The notes beneath the pieces are model-generated. The model ran no database searches and had not been told where the DNA came from. It saw only the letters and a list, made by a program, of their open reading frames with translations. This document shows, piece by piece, positions 17,988 to 26,460 of a DNA stretch of 64,000 nt; position 1 is the first letter of the stretch, and every line of letters begins with the position of its first letter. Both the position numbers and the translations under genes were made by a program. The stretch comes from Bacillus glycinifermentans (lineage in GTDB: Bacteria > Bacillota > Bacilli > Bacillales > Bacillaceae). The stretch covers positions 156,267 through 220,266 of the forward strand of contig NZ_LECW02000021.1 of assembly GCF_001042475.2 (NCBI RefSeq), read 5' to 3'.

Positions 17988-18006
17988 GATACTCAGGATG
18001 AGTATC
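17988..18006 (-). terminator. terminator of abbA
   Basis: GATACTCA (17988-17995) pairs with TGAGTATC (17999-18006); the minus strand continues TTTTTTATTTC. Confidence 0.8.
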
Positions 18007-18023
18007 AATTGATATAATCTGAC

Positions 18024-18203
18024 CTAATTTTCAGACCGGACACGGTCGTATAAGGTAACCAGCTTTTTATATGTCAGGCTATCCACGTTTTTTGTACCCG
18101 TTTCTATATCATTGATCTCACTGCTCAATAGTTCTACGGCATATTCATGGTTCAGCAGCACATTCAGCAACAGCTTTCTCTCTTCTTCTGAAAAGCGTTC
18201 CAT
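18024..18203 (-). CDS. abbA: AbbA, antirepressor of AbrB
   Basis: A 59-residue acidic helical protein beginning MERFSEEERKLLLNVLLNHE. It binds the transition-state repressor AbrB as a DNA mimic and blocks its DNA binding, so it acts early in sporulation and biofilm entry. Position between ykuK and ykuL matches B. subtilis abbA (ykzF). GGGGG precedes the ATG at 18203. The promoter at 18274-18302 has a Spo0A box directly upstream, agreeing with Spo0A~P activation known for abbA. Confidence 0.85.
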   Translation of the reverse strand: MERFSEEERKLLLNVLLNHEYAVELLSSEINDIETGTKNVDSLTYKKLVTLYDRVRSEN

Positions 18204-18273
18204 TCTTAACCAGCCCCCTAAATGATTTTGCTAGAGTGAGAAACTATAACCTCTCACTAGTTTCTATAGGGCT

Positions 18274-18328
18274 AGAATAAGAAATTAAAAATCAAACGTC
18301 AACCGCACATTTCGACATCTGTTCGATA
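18274..18328 (-). promoter_or_regulatory. abbA promoter with Spo0A boxes
   Basis: Minus-strand -35 TTGACG (18297-18302), 17-base spacer, -10 TATTCT (18274-18279). Upstream are a perfect 0A box TGTCGAA (18311-18317) and a 6/7 match TATCGAA (18322-18328). Confidence 0.75.
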
Positions 18329-18341
18329 TCCTTTCAAACAT

Positions 18342-18860
18342 TTATTTTGTATACCGGTTAGCATAGCTTGAAGCTGTATAGGAGTCGGGTTTGATTTTAG
18401 CATTGATTCCCATCGAGGTGATCCGACCCGTCATTTCCTGAATCAAATCTTTCGTCATCCCTTTTTTTCCGATATCCAAATGAACTTCCATTGTTAAATC
18501 TGCTCCTTCGTCAGTAAACGGAAGAAGCAGATCTGTGATTTCAGTAAAATAATCATTCAGGAGGTATGCGGCAACCTCTTGGCTGTAAGCAGTTTCCAGC
18601 GATATTTTTTCCCTGAGGCTATGTATCGGTCTTTTGATGATGGTGTTTTTCAAACAGCCCCACGCACCTTTGCCTTTGCGATGCAAATGAATGGCAGTAA
18701 TAAACTTCGTCCAGTTCTGATGGATCTGAGAGTCCGTTCCGACCGACAGCAAATAGCTTGAGCGCGGATCTTTGAGAATGAACGCCTTCAGCCTCTCGAC
18801 CACGTCGGAAAATGTCATTTGATCTTCAGAAAGATTGTAAAAAAGAAAAGAATCAGCCAT
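18342..18860 (-). CDS. ykuK: YkuK, DUF458 family protein
   Basis: 172-residue protein of the YkuK/DUF458 family with the characteristic LLSVGTDSQIH and TKFITAIHLHRKGKGAW segments; a RNase H-like fold has been suggested for the family, but no function is proven. The ATG at 18860 follows AGGGG by 7 bases and gives the B. subtilis length. It lies downstream of the small zinc-ribbon gene and ykuJ on the same strand, probably one operon. Confidence 0.85.
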   Translation of the reverse strand: MADSFLFYNLSEDQMTFSDVVERLKAFILKDPRSSYLLSVGTDSQIHQNWTKFITAIHLHRKGKGAWGCLKNTIIKRPIHSLREKISLETAYSQEVAAYLLNDYFTEITDLLLPFTDEGADLTMEVHLDIGKKGMTKDLIQEMTGRITSMGINAKIKPDSYTASSYANRYTK

Positions 18861-18918
18861 TGGAATGCCCCTTTTCATTTATGATCTGCACCGAAGATTA
18901 ACGCTGTTAGCTTTTTTG

Positions 18919-19068
18919 CTACCCTTTTTTTGTCGGTATGTTTTTCAACATGAATCCGCAGCTGTCGCACGTAAAAATGACGTTTTGATTAGATTGGGCT
19001 GTCAGGACTTGATCCATTGGCTCCGTATGGCCGCAATGCGGGCAAACAACGCGTGGAAATGCTTTCAT
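18919..19068 (-). CDS. small zinc-ribbon protein
   Basis: A 49-codon gene with two CxxC pairs, VVCPHCGHTEP and FTCDSCGFML, spaced 23 residues apart, as in a zinc ribbon. AGGAGG at 19076-19081 lies 7 bases before the ATG and overlaps the stop of ykuJ, so translation is coupled. Such mini-ribbons usually bind nucleic acid or protein partners; no specific role can be given. Confidence 0.75.
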   Translation of the reverse strand: MKAFPRVVCPHCGHTEPMDQVLTAQSNQNVIFTCDSCGFMLKNIPTKKG

Positions 19069-19079
19069 TCCATATCCTC

Positions 19080-19322
19080 CTATTGCTGAAGCAGTTCAAA
19101 GATTTCGATCGAAATCATATCGATGTTGTCAAACGGAAATGTTGTCGGCTTATCTCCTTTTTGATATACCGTCAGCTCAAATGTTTCATTTTTCTCGAAA
19201 TATTTCACACTGCATACTTTTTCCCCGTTTACTTCGAAATAGCGCTGCGTCGGTTCGCCGGCTGCCTCAGCAGTTTCTTGCAGGCTCTGCAGTCTCGTGA
19301 TGATACCCATTAATTGTGACAT
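19080..19322 (-). CDS. ykuJ: YkuJ, DUF1797 family protein
   Basis: 80-residue cytoplasmic protein starting MSQLMGIITRLQSLQETAEA and ending in a short helix (IEIFELLQQ); the family is Firmicutes-specific, with a known fold but no known function. The ATG at 19322 is preceded by AAAGGAG. First gene of the ykuJ-zinc ribbon-ykuK unit; the upstream gap (to 19596) shows a TATAAT at 19372-19377 without a convincing -35. Confidence 0.88.
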   Translation of the reverse strand: MSQLMGIITRLQSLQETAEAAGEPTQRYFEVNGEKVCSVKYFEKNETFELTVYQKGDKPTTFPFDNIDMISIEIFELLQQ

Positions 19323-19596
19323 TCTAAAAAAGACTCCTTTCAAAAAACAACTTCAGGATCAACAAGTATTAATTATAATACAAGTTCTACACGCATCATA
19401 CCACAAAGTATCAGCCGATGACATTTTTCCTTTTCTGATCGGGAAAAAGAAAAACTGCTTTTCCTAGTTTGGTTTTTCTTACAAATGTCATACATACAAA
19501 ATATTTTTCACATGCATTATTCAGGGAACATATACGTTAGATGGTATGGATGATGCGGATTGTCTTATTCCTGCCGGCCACGCGGGTTCATCAAAA

Positions 19597-19686
19597 CAAA
19601 AAACTTGGCGGGGGCAGCGCCAAGTTTTTTCCAAAAAATCTTGATCTGATAGAGGGGTTGGGGAACAGAGAGGATCATCTCTCTAT
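19597..19686 (-). ncRNA. fsrA: FsrA, Fur-regulated small RNA
   Basis: Between ykuI and ykuJ, exactly where B. subtilis encodes FsrA. A minus-strand promoter TTGACA (19716-19721), 17-base spacer, TATCAT (19693-19698) contains a perfect Fur box, and about 90 bases later a hairpin (ACTTGGCG-type arms, GCCAAG closing, about 19603-19626) is followed by TTTTTTG. The RNA has C-rich single-stranded patches (CCCCAACCCC and a CCCCC loop) as used by FsrA to block ribosome sites of iron-rich enzyme mRNAs. Ends are estimated from promoter and terminator. Confidence 0.85.
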
Positions 19687-19692
19687 AATTAA

Positions 19693-19721
19693 ATGATAAT
19701 GATTATCACTATCATTGTCAA
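19693..19721 (-). promoter_or_regulatory. fsrA promoter with perfect Fur box
   Basis: TGATAATGATTATCA at 19694-19708 is a 15/15 Fur box overlapping the -10 (19693-19698) and spacer of the fsrA promoter. Confidence 0.85.
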
Positions 19722-19776
19722 CTATTTTCTCGGCAATTTCTTTTTTTATCGAAAAATCTCCGCAACGAAAAGAAAA

Positions 19777-19798
19777 AAAGCGGCATAGCGCCGCTTTT
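19777..19798 (-). terminator. terminator of ykuI
   Basis: AAAGCGGC (19777-19784) pairs with GCCGCTTT (19790-19797), overlapping the ykuI stop; minus-strand exit CTTTTTTTC. Confidence 0.75.
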
Positions 19799-21017
19799 AA
19801 ATCAAACCGTCCTGTTCGTATAAATAGGAATACGATAGGTCTATGAACAGATAGAGTTCTTCATCCATCGGATAGGAAAACGTTCTGATCATTTCCCCAG
19901 TTTCGATGTCGCTGTACAAATCGCTGAAAAACCCCTTTCTCATCGTTCTCATTCTCATGATGTTTTCTAAAAAATACGGGCGCCAGCTCCAGTTCTTGCC
20001 GATGTACTCAGGCTGAAACGTCCATGTTCCGTCATGCTTAAACACGTTCTTGGTCACCTGGAAGCCGTCTTCATTGCACATATAGATTCTGAAGCTGCAG
20101 TCGGAGAGCTCTTTCCCCAGGTTCAGGAGAAAGGCGTCATCTGTTTGGCTTGCCTTTTTAAGCGATGCAACAAGCTGATGAACCCGTTTGTAAAACTGTT
20201 CAGAATGATCATATAAGATTTCAAGCTTCTTTTTCTCATGCGCGATAAACTGGTGAAACTCCGCCTTTAACCGCTCCTTCAGCAAATCCCGCTCGACAAA
20301 TTGTCCGCGGGGCTTTTGCAGATACCGCCCTTGAAAATATCTGCCGCCGTTTCTCCAGGCGTATTGAAGCTGAAATTTCGCTTCAATGTCTTCGTACAGC
20401 AGCGCTGCGCCGATTTTTCGGGCGAGCAGGGATATGCTGTAGAGCACGTACTCATAGGAAGGCGAAGGGGAGGACAGTTTGAGAGGCTGAAGGTCGATTT
20501 TCAGCAAATCAGGAGAAAGCAGCGCGATTCTGTCGAGATTGCTGCTGCCTTTGCCGATATTATCGACAGCCACTTTAATGCCGTATGTACGGTAATACGT
20601 CAGCAAATGGTGCAGCTGCTCGATATCCCCTTCAAAATGCTGTTCCGTGATTTCAATGACGAAACGGTTCAGTTCGATCCCCTTTTCGCTATATTCCATC
20701 AAGAGCTCCAGAAAGCCCTCTCCGTGATCCATCATCAACACATTTGCATCCTGATTGATAAAAATCAGGAGATCCCGGTCGCTTTCTAAAAAATGGTCAA
20801 GCGCCTGACGAATCACTTTAAGGTCGACCTCTGTCTTATATTCTTCGGGAATCGACGGGTCTGAGAAAAACGGACCGAGGCTTTGAACTTCAGATTCGAG
20901 CTGAATGCGCCCCAGCACTTCATAGCCGATCACTTTCTGTTCTTCGGCGCTGAAAATAGGCTGATAGAATGGAATGACATCTTCAATGTTCGTTAATATA
21001 TCGAGTGGATCCAACAC
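19797..21017 (-). CDS. ykuI: YkuI, EAL-domain protein
   Basis: 406 residues: EAL domain (about 10-250) followed by a PAS-like YkuI C-terminal domain. The signature reads GYEVLGRIQ (EVL instead of EAL) while FVIEITEQHFEGD and KVAVDNIGKG are retained. In B. subtilis the homologue binds cyclic di-GMP but shows little hydrolysis and is linked to zinc tolerance and exopolysaccharide. No membrane segment is present. It is separated from ykuJ by the divergent-in-function but same-strand fsrA. Confidence 0.9.
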   Translation of the reverse strand: MLDPLDILTNIEDVIPFYQPIFSAEEQKVIGYEVLGRIQLESEVQSLGPFFSDPSIPEEYKTEVDLKVIRQALDHFLESDRDLLIFINQDANVLMMDHGEGFLELLMEYSEKGIELNRFVIEITEQHFEGDIEQLHHLLTYYRTYGIKVAVDNIGKGSSNLDRIALLSPDLLKIDLQPLKLSSPSPSYEYVLYSISLLARKIGAALLYEDIEAKFQLQYAWRNGGRYFQGRYLQKPRGQFVERDLLKERLKAEFHQFIAHEKKKLEILYDHSEQFYKRVHQLVASLKKASQTDDAFLLNLGKELSDCSFRIYMCNEDGFQVTKNVFKHDGTWTFQPEYIGKNWSWRPYFLENIMRMRTMRKGFFSDLYSDIETGEMIRTFSYPMDEELYLFIDLSYSYLYEQDGLI

Positions 21018-21086
21018 GGCACATCACCTGCTTCTAAATCTTTGTCTGATTATACCATAACGGCCCGCACGTTTGAATTTACAATC

Positions 21087-21851
21087 TTAAAACGGACGGG
21101 GATTCAGCCACTGGCCCCCGTCCATCGTCACGCACTCCCCGTTTATATATTCCGCTTTTTCCGAAAGCAGAAACGAGGCAAGACCCGCGATTTCTTCAGG
21201 AGTTCCGAGCCTCCCTAAAGGTACGCTTTTAATCGTGGCAAGCGCAGCCTCCTCTGATTCAAAGAGCTTTTCCGCTCCGCCCGTCCTTTCGATCGGTCCG
21301 GGCGCAATCGCATTGACCCTGATCCCGTACGTTCTCCCCCACTCGACGGCGAGCGTTCTCGTCAACGACAGTACACCGGCTTTTGCAGCCGCGGAATGGA
21401 CGACTCCGGCTCCCGCGCCCCATGCGTACGTCGCTGCCATATTTACAATCAGCCCTTCCTTATTATGCTTGATCCAATAGCGGCCTGCCGCCTGGCTGCA
21501 GTAAAATGTCCCGTTTAAGACGATATCGATGACAGCTTTCCAGCCGTTAACAGACAGTTTTTCCGCAGGGCAGATAAAATTGCCGGCGGCATTGTTAACA
21601 AGAGCGTCTATCGTGCCAAAGCGGGAGGCCGTTTCTTTTATCATACGCTCCACATCTTCGATCGACCTGACATCCATCCGGCATATTTCAACCTGTCCCG
21701 GGAATGTTTCGATTTCATCTTTGGCGGCCTTCAGTGCGTCTTCCGTTCTTCCCGTAATCATTACATTCCAGCCTTGCTCGGCCTGCTTTTGGGCAATCGC
21801 TTTTCCCATTCCGCTCGATCCCCCGGTCACGATCACAACTTTTTTATTCAT
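21087..21851 (-). CDS. fadH: FadH (YkuF), 2,4-dienoyl-CoA reductase, SDR family
   Basis: NADPH-dependent reductase for beta-oxidation of unsaturated fatty acids. Rossmann motif TGGSSGMGKA at residues ~8-17, NNAAGN near residue 88, a terminal ECVTMDGGQWL. The catalytic tyrosine position reads MAATYAWGAGAG, unusual for classical SDRs but seen in dienoyl-CoA reductases. GGGGG sets the ATG at 21851 (254 residues, the B. subtilis length). A FadR box lies in the upstream region, as in the fatty-acid degradation regulon. Confidence 0.9.
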   Translation of the reverse strand: MNKKVVIVTGGSSGMGKAIAQKQAEQGWNVMITGRTEDALKAAKDEIETFPGQVEICRMDVRSIEDVERMIKETASRFGTIDALVNNAAGNFICPAEKLSVNGWKAVIDIVLNGTFYCSQAAGRYWIKHNKEGLIVNMAATYAWGAGAGVVHSAAAKAGVLSLTRTLAVEWGRTYGIRVNAIAPGPIERTGGAEKLFESEEAALATIKSVPLGRLGTPEEIAGLASFLLSEKAEYINGECVTMDGGQWLNPRPF

Positions 21852-21867
21852 GTTCATCCCCCTTATT

Positions 21868-21887
21868 ATGAATGAATGGTCATTCAT
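21868..21887. promoter_or_regulatory. FadR operator upstream of fadH
   Basis: TGAATGA-ATGG-TCATTCA palindrome (21869-21886, flanked by A and T), matching the B. subtilis FadR (YsiA) box; acyl-CoA would relieve repression. Confidence 0.75.
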
Positions 21888-21960
21888 ACCACAGTTTACC
21901 ACATCCTTTAAAAAAAATTAACAAAATGAATAGAGTGTCCTGATTTCCTTTCTCTGATGA

Positions 21961-21966
21961 TATAAT
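21961..21966 (+). promoter_or_regulatory. extended -10 promoter of ykuE
   Basis: TGATATAAT (TGn-TATAAT) at 21958-21966, 32 bases before the ATG; no clear -35. Confidence 0.5.
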
Positions 21967-21997
21967 GTATTGATTCTATTAAAGGTTGGTTTTAGTG

Positions 21998-22855
21998 ATG
22001 AAGAATCCATCAAGGAGACGATTTTTAAAAGGGCTCTTTAGCCTTTCCGCAGCCGGTATATTCGCTTCTGCCGGCGGCTTTGGCTACGCGCGCTATCTTG
22101 AACCCCGCATGCTTGAAACGACGCTCATTCCCATTAAGCATCCGTTGATTCCGAAAGGGTTTGACCAGTTCCGGATCGTCCAATTCAGCGACACCCATTT
22201 AAGCGAGTACTTTACGGTTCGCGAGCTTTTGGATGTCATCCGCAAAGTAAACGAGCTTCAGCCGGACTTGATCGTCTTCAGCGGGGATTTAATCGATAAA
22301 CCGCACCAATACCGTGATCATGAAGACGTTGTTCAAGCATTGGCGAAGCTCAGCGCCCCTTACGGGAAGTTTGCCGTTTACGGAAACCACGATCACGGGG
22401 GCTACGGGACAAAGGTCTACCAGTCTCTCATGGCATCCGCCGGCTTTCGCGTGCTGCGAAACGATCTCGTCAATCTGGAGTTAATCGACGGCAGCGTGAT
22501 CGAGCTGGCTTCACTCGACGATTTAATGCTCGGCAGGCCGAACTATGAAGGCGTCCTTTCCAGGCTGAGCAAAGACGCCTTTTCGATTTTGCTCGTTCAC
22601 GAACCTGATGCGGCCTTGGCGGCAAAGGATTATCCCGTCAATCTGCAAATATCGGGACACACCCATGGCGGGCAGGTGCAGCTTCCTTTGTTCGGTCCTC
22701 TCATCACGCCTCCTTACGGGGAAATTTATACGGAAGGAATGTACGATGTAGGAGGGATGACGGTCTATGTCAACCGCGGAATCGGGACGACGAGGCTGCC
22801 TCTCCGATTTCTGTCAAAACCTGAGGTCACCGTTTTCAAATTGGAGGCGGAATAA
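21998..22855 (+). CDS. ykuE: YkuE, Tat-exported metallophosphoesterase
   Basis: Calcineurin-like phosphoesterase (285 residues) with a twin-arginine signal (NPSRRRFLKGLFSLSAAG) at the N terminus; the B. subtilis homologue is exported by TatAyCy and attaches to the wall. Metal-binding motifs run in order: FSDTHL (residue ~63), FSGDLID (~95), YGNHDH (~128), LVHEPD and SGHTHGGQ (~220). The ATG at 21998 is chosen because the upstream TTG (21986) overlaps the Shine-Dalgarno AAAGGTTGG. Confidence 0.9.
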   Translation: MKNPSRRRFLKGLFSLSAAGIFASAGGFGYARYLEPRMLETTLIPIKHPLIPKGFDQFRIVQFSDTHLSEYFTVRELLDVIRKVNELQPDLIVFSGDLIDKPHQYRDHEDVVQALAKLSAPYGKFAVYGNHDHGGYGTKVYQSLMASAGFRVLRNDLVNLELIDGSVIELASLDDLMLGRPNYEGVLSRLSKDAFSILLVHEPDAALAAKDYPVNLQISGHTHGGQVQLPLFGPLITPPYGEIYTEGMYDVGGMTVYVNRGIGTTRLPLRFLSKPEVTVFKLEAE

Positions 22856-23026
22856 ATCGTTTTGGCTCAAAAACGGGTACATCTGCATACATTAAAACAA
22901 ATAGAAAAAATTCCCGCTCCTTCAATCTTAGTAAAAAACGAAACTTCCCAAGCCTCTTTCCGTCTATAATAAGTATAAGGAAAAGGCTCCTTTTTTTCGT
23001 TTTGGAAAAGGAGATGTTCTAAAAAG

Positions 23027-23464
23027 TTGTTGATGTACCAAGTACCTCCGGGAGAAACGCTTCAAGTGGCCGGGGCTTTCATCATGCCGCCTGTTCCGCT
23101 TCAGGCCTTCATCAGGGACCCGGCCCCCATTCCTTACCGGATCACCGTATCTATCAGCGCCAGAACACTGAAATTGTATAACCGGGGCAGACTGATAAAA
23201 ACATTTCCGATTGGCGTAGGGAAAATTTTGACGCAAACGCCGAAAGGCGAATACGTCATTGTGAACCGTCAAGCGAACCCAGGCGGGCCGTACGGCGCTT
23301 ACTGGCTCGGCTTGTCGAAAAGGCACTACGGCATCCATGGCACGAATAACCCCGCTTCAATTGGAAAAGCTGTTTCAAAGGGATGCATCCGAATGCACAA
23401 CCGGGACGTTCTGGAACTGGCTTCCATTGTGCCTAACGGTACCCGAGTTACGATCACGCCTTAA
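23027..23464 (+). CDS. ykuD: YkuD, L,D-transpeptidase with shortened LysM
   Basis: Peptidoglycan cross-linking enzyme. The YkuD catalytic domain is intact (residues ~38-145): YGIHGTNNP and SKGCIRMHNRD with the nucleophilic cysteine. The N terminus begins like a LysM domain (YQVPPGETL) but the second half is missing: FIMPPVPLQAFIRDP runs straight into IPYRI. At 145 residues it is about 19 shorter than B. subtilis YkuD (164). The start is a TTG at 23027 behind AAAGGAGATG. No signal peptide, as in the B. subtilis protein. Confidence 0.88.
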   Translation: MLMYQVPPGETLQVAGAFIMPPVPLQAFIRDPAPIPYRITVSISARTLKLYNRGRLIKTFPIGVGKILTQTPKGEYVIVNRQANPGGPYGAYWLGLSKRHYGIHGTNNPASIGKAVSKGCIRMHNRDVLELASIVPNGTRVTITP

Positions 23465-23527
23465 ATTTGAACAATCATTCGTTCTATATTAAGATATAAT
23501 GGGACCTTTAGGGTAAGGAGCGTATAT

Positions 23528-24829
23528 ATGGATATTTTTAAAAATCGTAATTTCGTCCGTCTTTTTTTCGCAGCTTTCTCTTCTCAAATGGGAACGACAG
23601 TTGGAAATATGGCTTTCGCTTTCTTCTTGCTCGACAGGTTCAGCAGCCAGCCGGCATACACGACGATCGCCGAGCTGATGTATTCTCTTCCGACAGTGTT
23701 CGTTTTCTTTATCGTCGGTGTGGTTGCTGACCGTTTTGACCGCAAGAAAGTAGCTGAAAACTGTGATTGGATCAGAGCGGGTTTGACTGTCGTTCTCTTT
23801 TTTGTATTGTATTTACAATCCATTCCGCTTGTATTTTGCGTTCTGTTTATCAGAAGCGCCGTGACAAAATTTTTCTATCCGGCAGAAGCGAGTCTGGTTC
23901 AGGCCATCCTGCGAAAGGACCAATATGCCCAGGCAGCAGGGCTTAACCAAATGCTTTTCAGTTTATTTATGCTGTTCGGCGTAGGCCTCGGAGCCTTTAT
24001 GTATAAAACGATCGGCCTGCACGGAGCGATCGCCCTCGACTTTATAAGCTTTATTGTTTCGGGGTTTTTGATCCGTTCCTGCAACATTCCGCTTGAAGCG
24101 CGTCAGCCGAACGGACAAAAAGGCTGGAAACACATTACCATTAAAGATTCAATGCACGACTTTAAAGAAGGCTTCGTTTATATTTTAAAAAACAAACTGC
24201 TTGCCTCGCTTGTGTTCGGATATTTTATTTTCGGGCTTGTAAGCGGCAGTTTATCCGTTCTGCCGATGTTTAAAATGAAATACGAGCTGTCCCCTGACAG
24301 CTATGAGTGGCACACGTCCCTCTTTACGGTCGTTCTCGGTATCGGACTTTTGGCGGGGGCCGTCGGCGGCGCCCTGCTTTCAAAAAAAGTGAAGCCCGAA
24401 TACTTGATGTCGATTCCGATCTTTATTGCGGGAGCGTTTGTCATCCTCCTCGGGTTTACCGATCAATTGCCGATTTACTATGCGGCCGCTTTTATCGCCG
24501 GGACATGCATCGGGCCCGTCAATACCGCACTTGGCGGATGGATACCGAAAATCGTTCATCCGCGGCTGATGGGAAGGGTCAGCGGTTGGACGGATCCGCT
24601 TATGATGATCGCCCAATCTTCGGCGCTCGGATTGATCGCCCTCTTATTCCCCGGCATTATCGGCAAGGTTGATTATATATATTACGGATTGGCGGGCGTT
24701 ATTATAATAGCCGCATTGTACTATTTTATCGCGCTGCCCAGATTCAGCGCCCAGACGGCAGAGATCGATGTGCAAGCCGCATTGAAAAGACAAAAAAATG
24801 CAAAAGCGAAAATAAAATCAGTTTTATAA
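23528..24829 (+). CDS. ykuC: YkuC, MFS efflux transporter
   Basis: Twelve-helix major-facilitator protein of 433 residues (MFS_3/enterobactin-exporter type fold); typical loop motif GVVADRFDRKKV between helices 2 and 3 near residue 65. It resembles B. subtilis YkuC, associated with macrolide-type efflux by annotation only. AAGGAG precedes the ATG, and a strong terminator follows. Confidence 0.85.
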   Translation: MDIFKNRNFVRLFFAAFSSQMGTTVGNMAFAFFLLDRFSSQPAYTTIAELMYSLPTVFVFFIVGVVADRFDRKKVAENCDWIRAGLTVVLFFVLYLQSIPLVFCVLFIRSAVTKFFYPAEASLVQAILRKDQYAQAAGLNQMLFSLFMLFGVGLGAFMYKTIGLHGAIALDFISFIVSGFLIRSCNIPLEARQPNGQKGWKHITIKDSMHDFKEGFVYILKNKLLASLVFGYFIFGLVSGSLSVLPMFKMKYELSPDSYEWHTSLFTVVLGIGLLAGAVGGALLSKKVKPEYLMSIPIFIAGAFVILLGFTDQLPIYYAAAFIAGTCIGPVNTALGGWIPKIVHPRLMGRVSGWTDPLMMIAQSSALGLIALLFPGIIGKVDYIYYGLAGVIIIAALYYFIALPRFSAQTAEIDVQAALKRQKNAKAKIKSVL

Positions 24830-24838
24830 AGAGAAAAC

Positions 24839-24870
24839 CGCGCGTTTCGTTAAAAAAACGCGCGTTTTTT
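24839..24870 (+). terminator. terminator of ykuC
   Basis: CGCGCG (24839-24844) pairs with CGCGCG (24859-24864) with inner T/A pairs, followed by TTTTTT. Confidence 0.85.
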
Positions 24871-24950
24871 AATGGAATATTTGCATTTTCTCTTGTATTT
24901 CGTATAATTTAGACATAAGCCTTACACCTTTAGGAGGTGATGAGGAAAGA

Positions 24951-25430
24951 ATGGATAGGAGAGAAAAGATGGACGACCATAATCATACTAAAGTATTAAA
25001 ACCAACAGTTGAAAACCTTTCAAAAGCGATTTACACGGTCAATCGCCACGCAAAAACCGCGACCGATCCAAAATACCTGTATCTCCTGAAAAAGAAAGCT
25101 CTGCAAAAGCTCATCAATGAAGGAAAAGGAAAAAAGGTAGGACTTCACTTTTCAAAAAACCCAAAGTTCAGCCAGCAGCAGTCAGATGTGCTTATTTCTC
25201 TCGGAGACTACTTTTTTCACATGCCTCCAACTAAAGAAGACTTCGATAACCTTCCGCACTTAGGTACACTAAATCATTCTTATCGGAACCCTAAAGCTCA
25301 TATGTCATTGAACATCGCAAAGCAGCTTCTGCAGAAATACACGGGATTGAAGGAAAAGCCGCTTATCACGAACAGGAAGCGCCCTTCGGCAAAGCCTGTA
25401 TTCAAGAAGCTTGGCGAAAGCTATTTTTGA
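24951..25430 (+). CDS. ykyB: YkyB family protein
   Basis: 159-residue basic cytoplasmic protein (core LKPTVENLSKAIYTVNRHAKTA, YRNPKAHMSL, ending KKLGESYF) orthologous to B. subtilis YkyB; function unknown. Two starts are possible: ATG 24951 behind AGGAGGTGA, or ATG 24969 (153 residues) behind AGGAG 7 bases away, which matches the B. subtilis N terminus MDDH. It converges on cheV across a bidirectional terminator. Confidence 0.85.
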   Translation: MDRREKMDDHNHTKVLKPTVENLSKAIYTVNRHAKTATDPKYLYLLKKKALQKLINEGKGKKVGLHFSKNPKFSQQQSDVLISLGDYFFHMPPTKEDFDNLPHLGTLNHSYRNPKAHMSLNIAKQLLQKYTGLKEKPLITNRKRPSAKPVFKKLGESYF

Positions 25431-25434
25431 TCAT

Positions 25435-25462
25435 AAAAAAAGCCTCCAAAGGAGGCTTTTTT
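25435..25462. terminator. bidirectional terminator between ykyB and cheV
   Basis: AAAAAAAGCCTCC pairs with GGAGGCTTTTTT around a 3-base loop. Confidence 0.9.
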
Positions 25463-25465
25463 CAA

Positions 25466-26386
25466 TTATTGATTTTGAAAAATATATTTGTCGAGCTTTT
25501 CGATCAGTTCGTTCAGCTCCGGCTTGCTGATCTGCTCATCTGCACCGACCTGCTCACCTTTATGGCGCAGGTCATCTGTAATAAGCGAAGAGAAAATCAA
25601 TATCGGCATTCCGGCGCTTAACGGGTTGTCTTTCAAAAGCTTTGTTAAACGGTGGCCGTCCATCTGCGGCATTTCGATATCGGTGATCATTAAATCGACT
25701 TTTTCCTGAAGCGGCGTGCCGTCCTCGATCAGCTCTAAGGCATGCTCATAGGCATCTTTGCCGTTTTCAAACGAAACGATGTTGTTGTAGCCCGCTTCGT
25801 TCAGCTTTTCAACTAAAAGGCGCAGCAGCAGCGGAGAATCCTCGACAATGATCAGCTTTTTGTCCGTTCTTCTTTGGTCAAATTTCTCATCCTTCACATG
25901 ATAAGGATCAAGGCCGGATTCAGACTCAAGATCAAAAATGATTTTCTCATAATCAGGGAGGAAGATCATCGTTCCGTCAAGCTTGATAATCCCTGTCATA
26001 TGCCTTTCCAACCCTTGATTCAAGGCTGTCGGCTTTTCGATCTCTTCCCATGACACACGGTGGATTTGCGAAACGGCGCCTGTGTGAAACACGATTTTCC
26101 GCTTGTTGAATTCGGTGACAATATACTTTTCCTGCTTTTCTTCTTCACCGTGCTCAACATTGAAAAATGAGAATAAATCAATGACAGGGAGGATTTCGCC
26201 GCGCAGGGTGATCATCCCCTCTACATGCCTGTGGGAATGCGGCACTTTCGTGATCTCGACAGGCTGGATGATTTCTCTGACTTTCATTACATTTATGCCG
26301 AAAATATTGTGACCCACTTCAAACTTCACAATTTCTAATTCATTCGTTCCGGAACTTAATAAAATTTCCTGTTTGTTTAAAGACAC
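25466..26386 (-). CDS. cheV: CheV, chemotaxis coupling protein (CheW-receiver fusion)
   Basis: 306 residues: CheW domain (about 15-150) coupling receptors to CheA, then a response-regulator receiver (about 180-300) with phosphoacceptor in [13 protein letters not shown], acidic pair EDSP and the conserved Lys in SKPELNE. Phosphorylation promotes adaptation to attractants. The start is a GTG at 26386. A sigma-D promoter with a perfect GCCGATAT lies upstream, placing it in the motility regulon. Confidence 0.93.
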   Translation of the reverse strand: MSLNKQEILLSSGTNELEIVKFEVGHNIFGINVMKVREIIQPVEITKVPHSHRHVEGMITLRGEILPVIDLFSFFNVEHGEEEKQEKYIVTEFNKRKIVFHTGAVSQIHRVSWEEIEKPTALNQGLERHMTGIIKLDGTMIFLPDYEKIIFDLESESGLDPYHVKDEKFDQRRTDKKLIIVEDSPLLLRLLVEKLNEAGYNNIVSFENGKDAYEHALELIEDGTPLQEKVDLMITDIEMPQMDGHRLTKLLKDNPLSAGMPILIFSSLITDDLRHKGEQVGADEQISKPELNELIEKLDKYIFQNQ

Positions 26387-26424
26387 TGATATCCCTCTCT
26401 ATCCTACTTGGTGTTGTACCTTTT

Positions 26425-26451
26425 ATATCGGCGTCTTTTGTTAAAAGTTGA
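26425..26451 (-). promoter_or_regulatory. sigma-D promoter of cheV
   Basis: Minus-strand TCAA (26448-26451), 15-base spacer, GCCGATAT (26425-26432). Confidence 0.7.
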
Positions 26452-26460
26452 TGCTCTGTG

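Noticed and set aside
19450..19491. AAGAAAAAC/GGTTTTTCTT hairpin as a second small-RNA terminator
   Set aside because: A/T-only stem with a long loop and no matching promoter; left unassigned.
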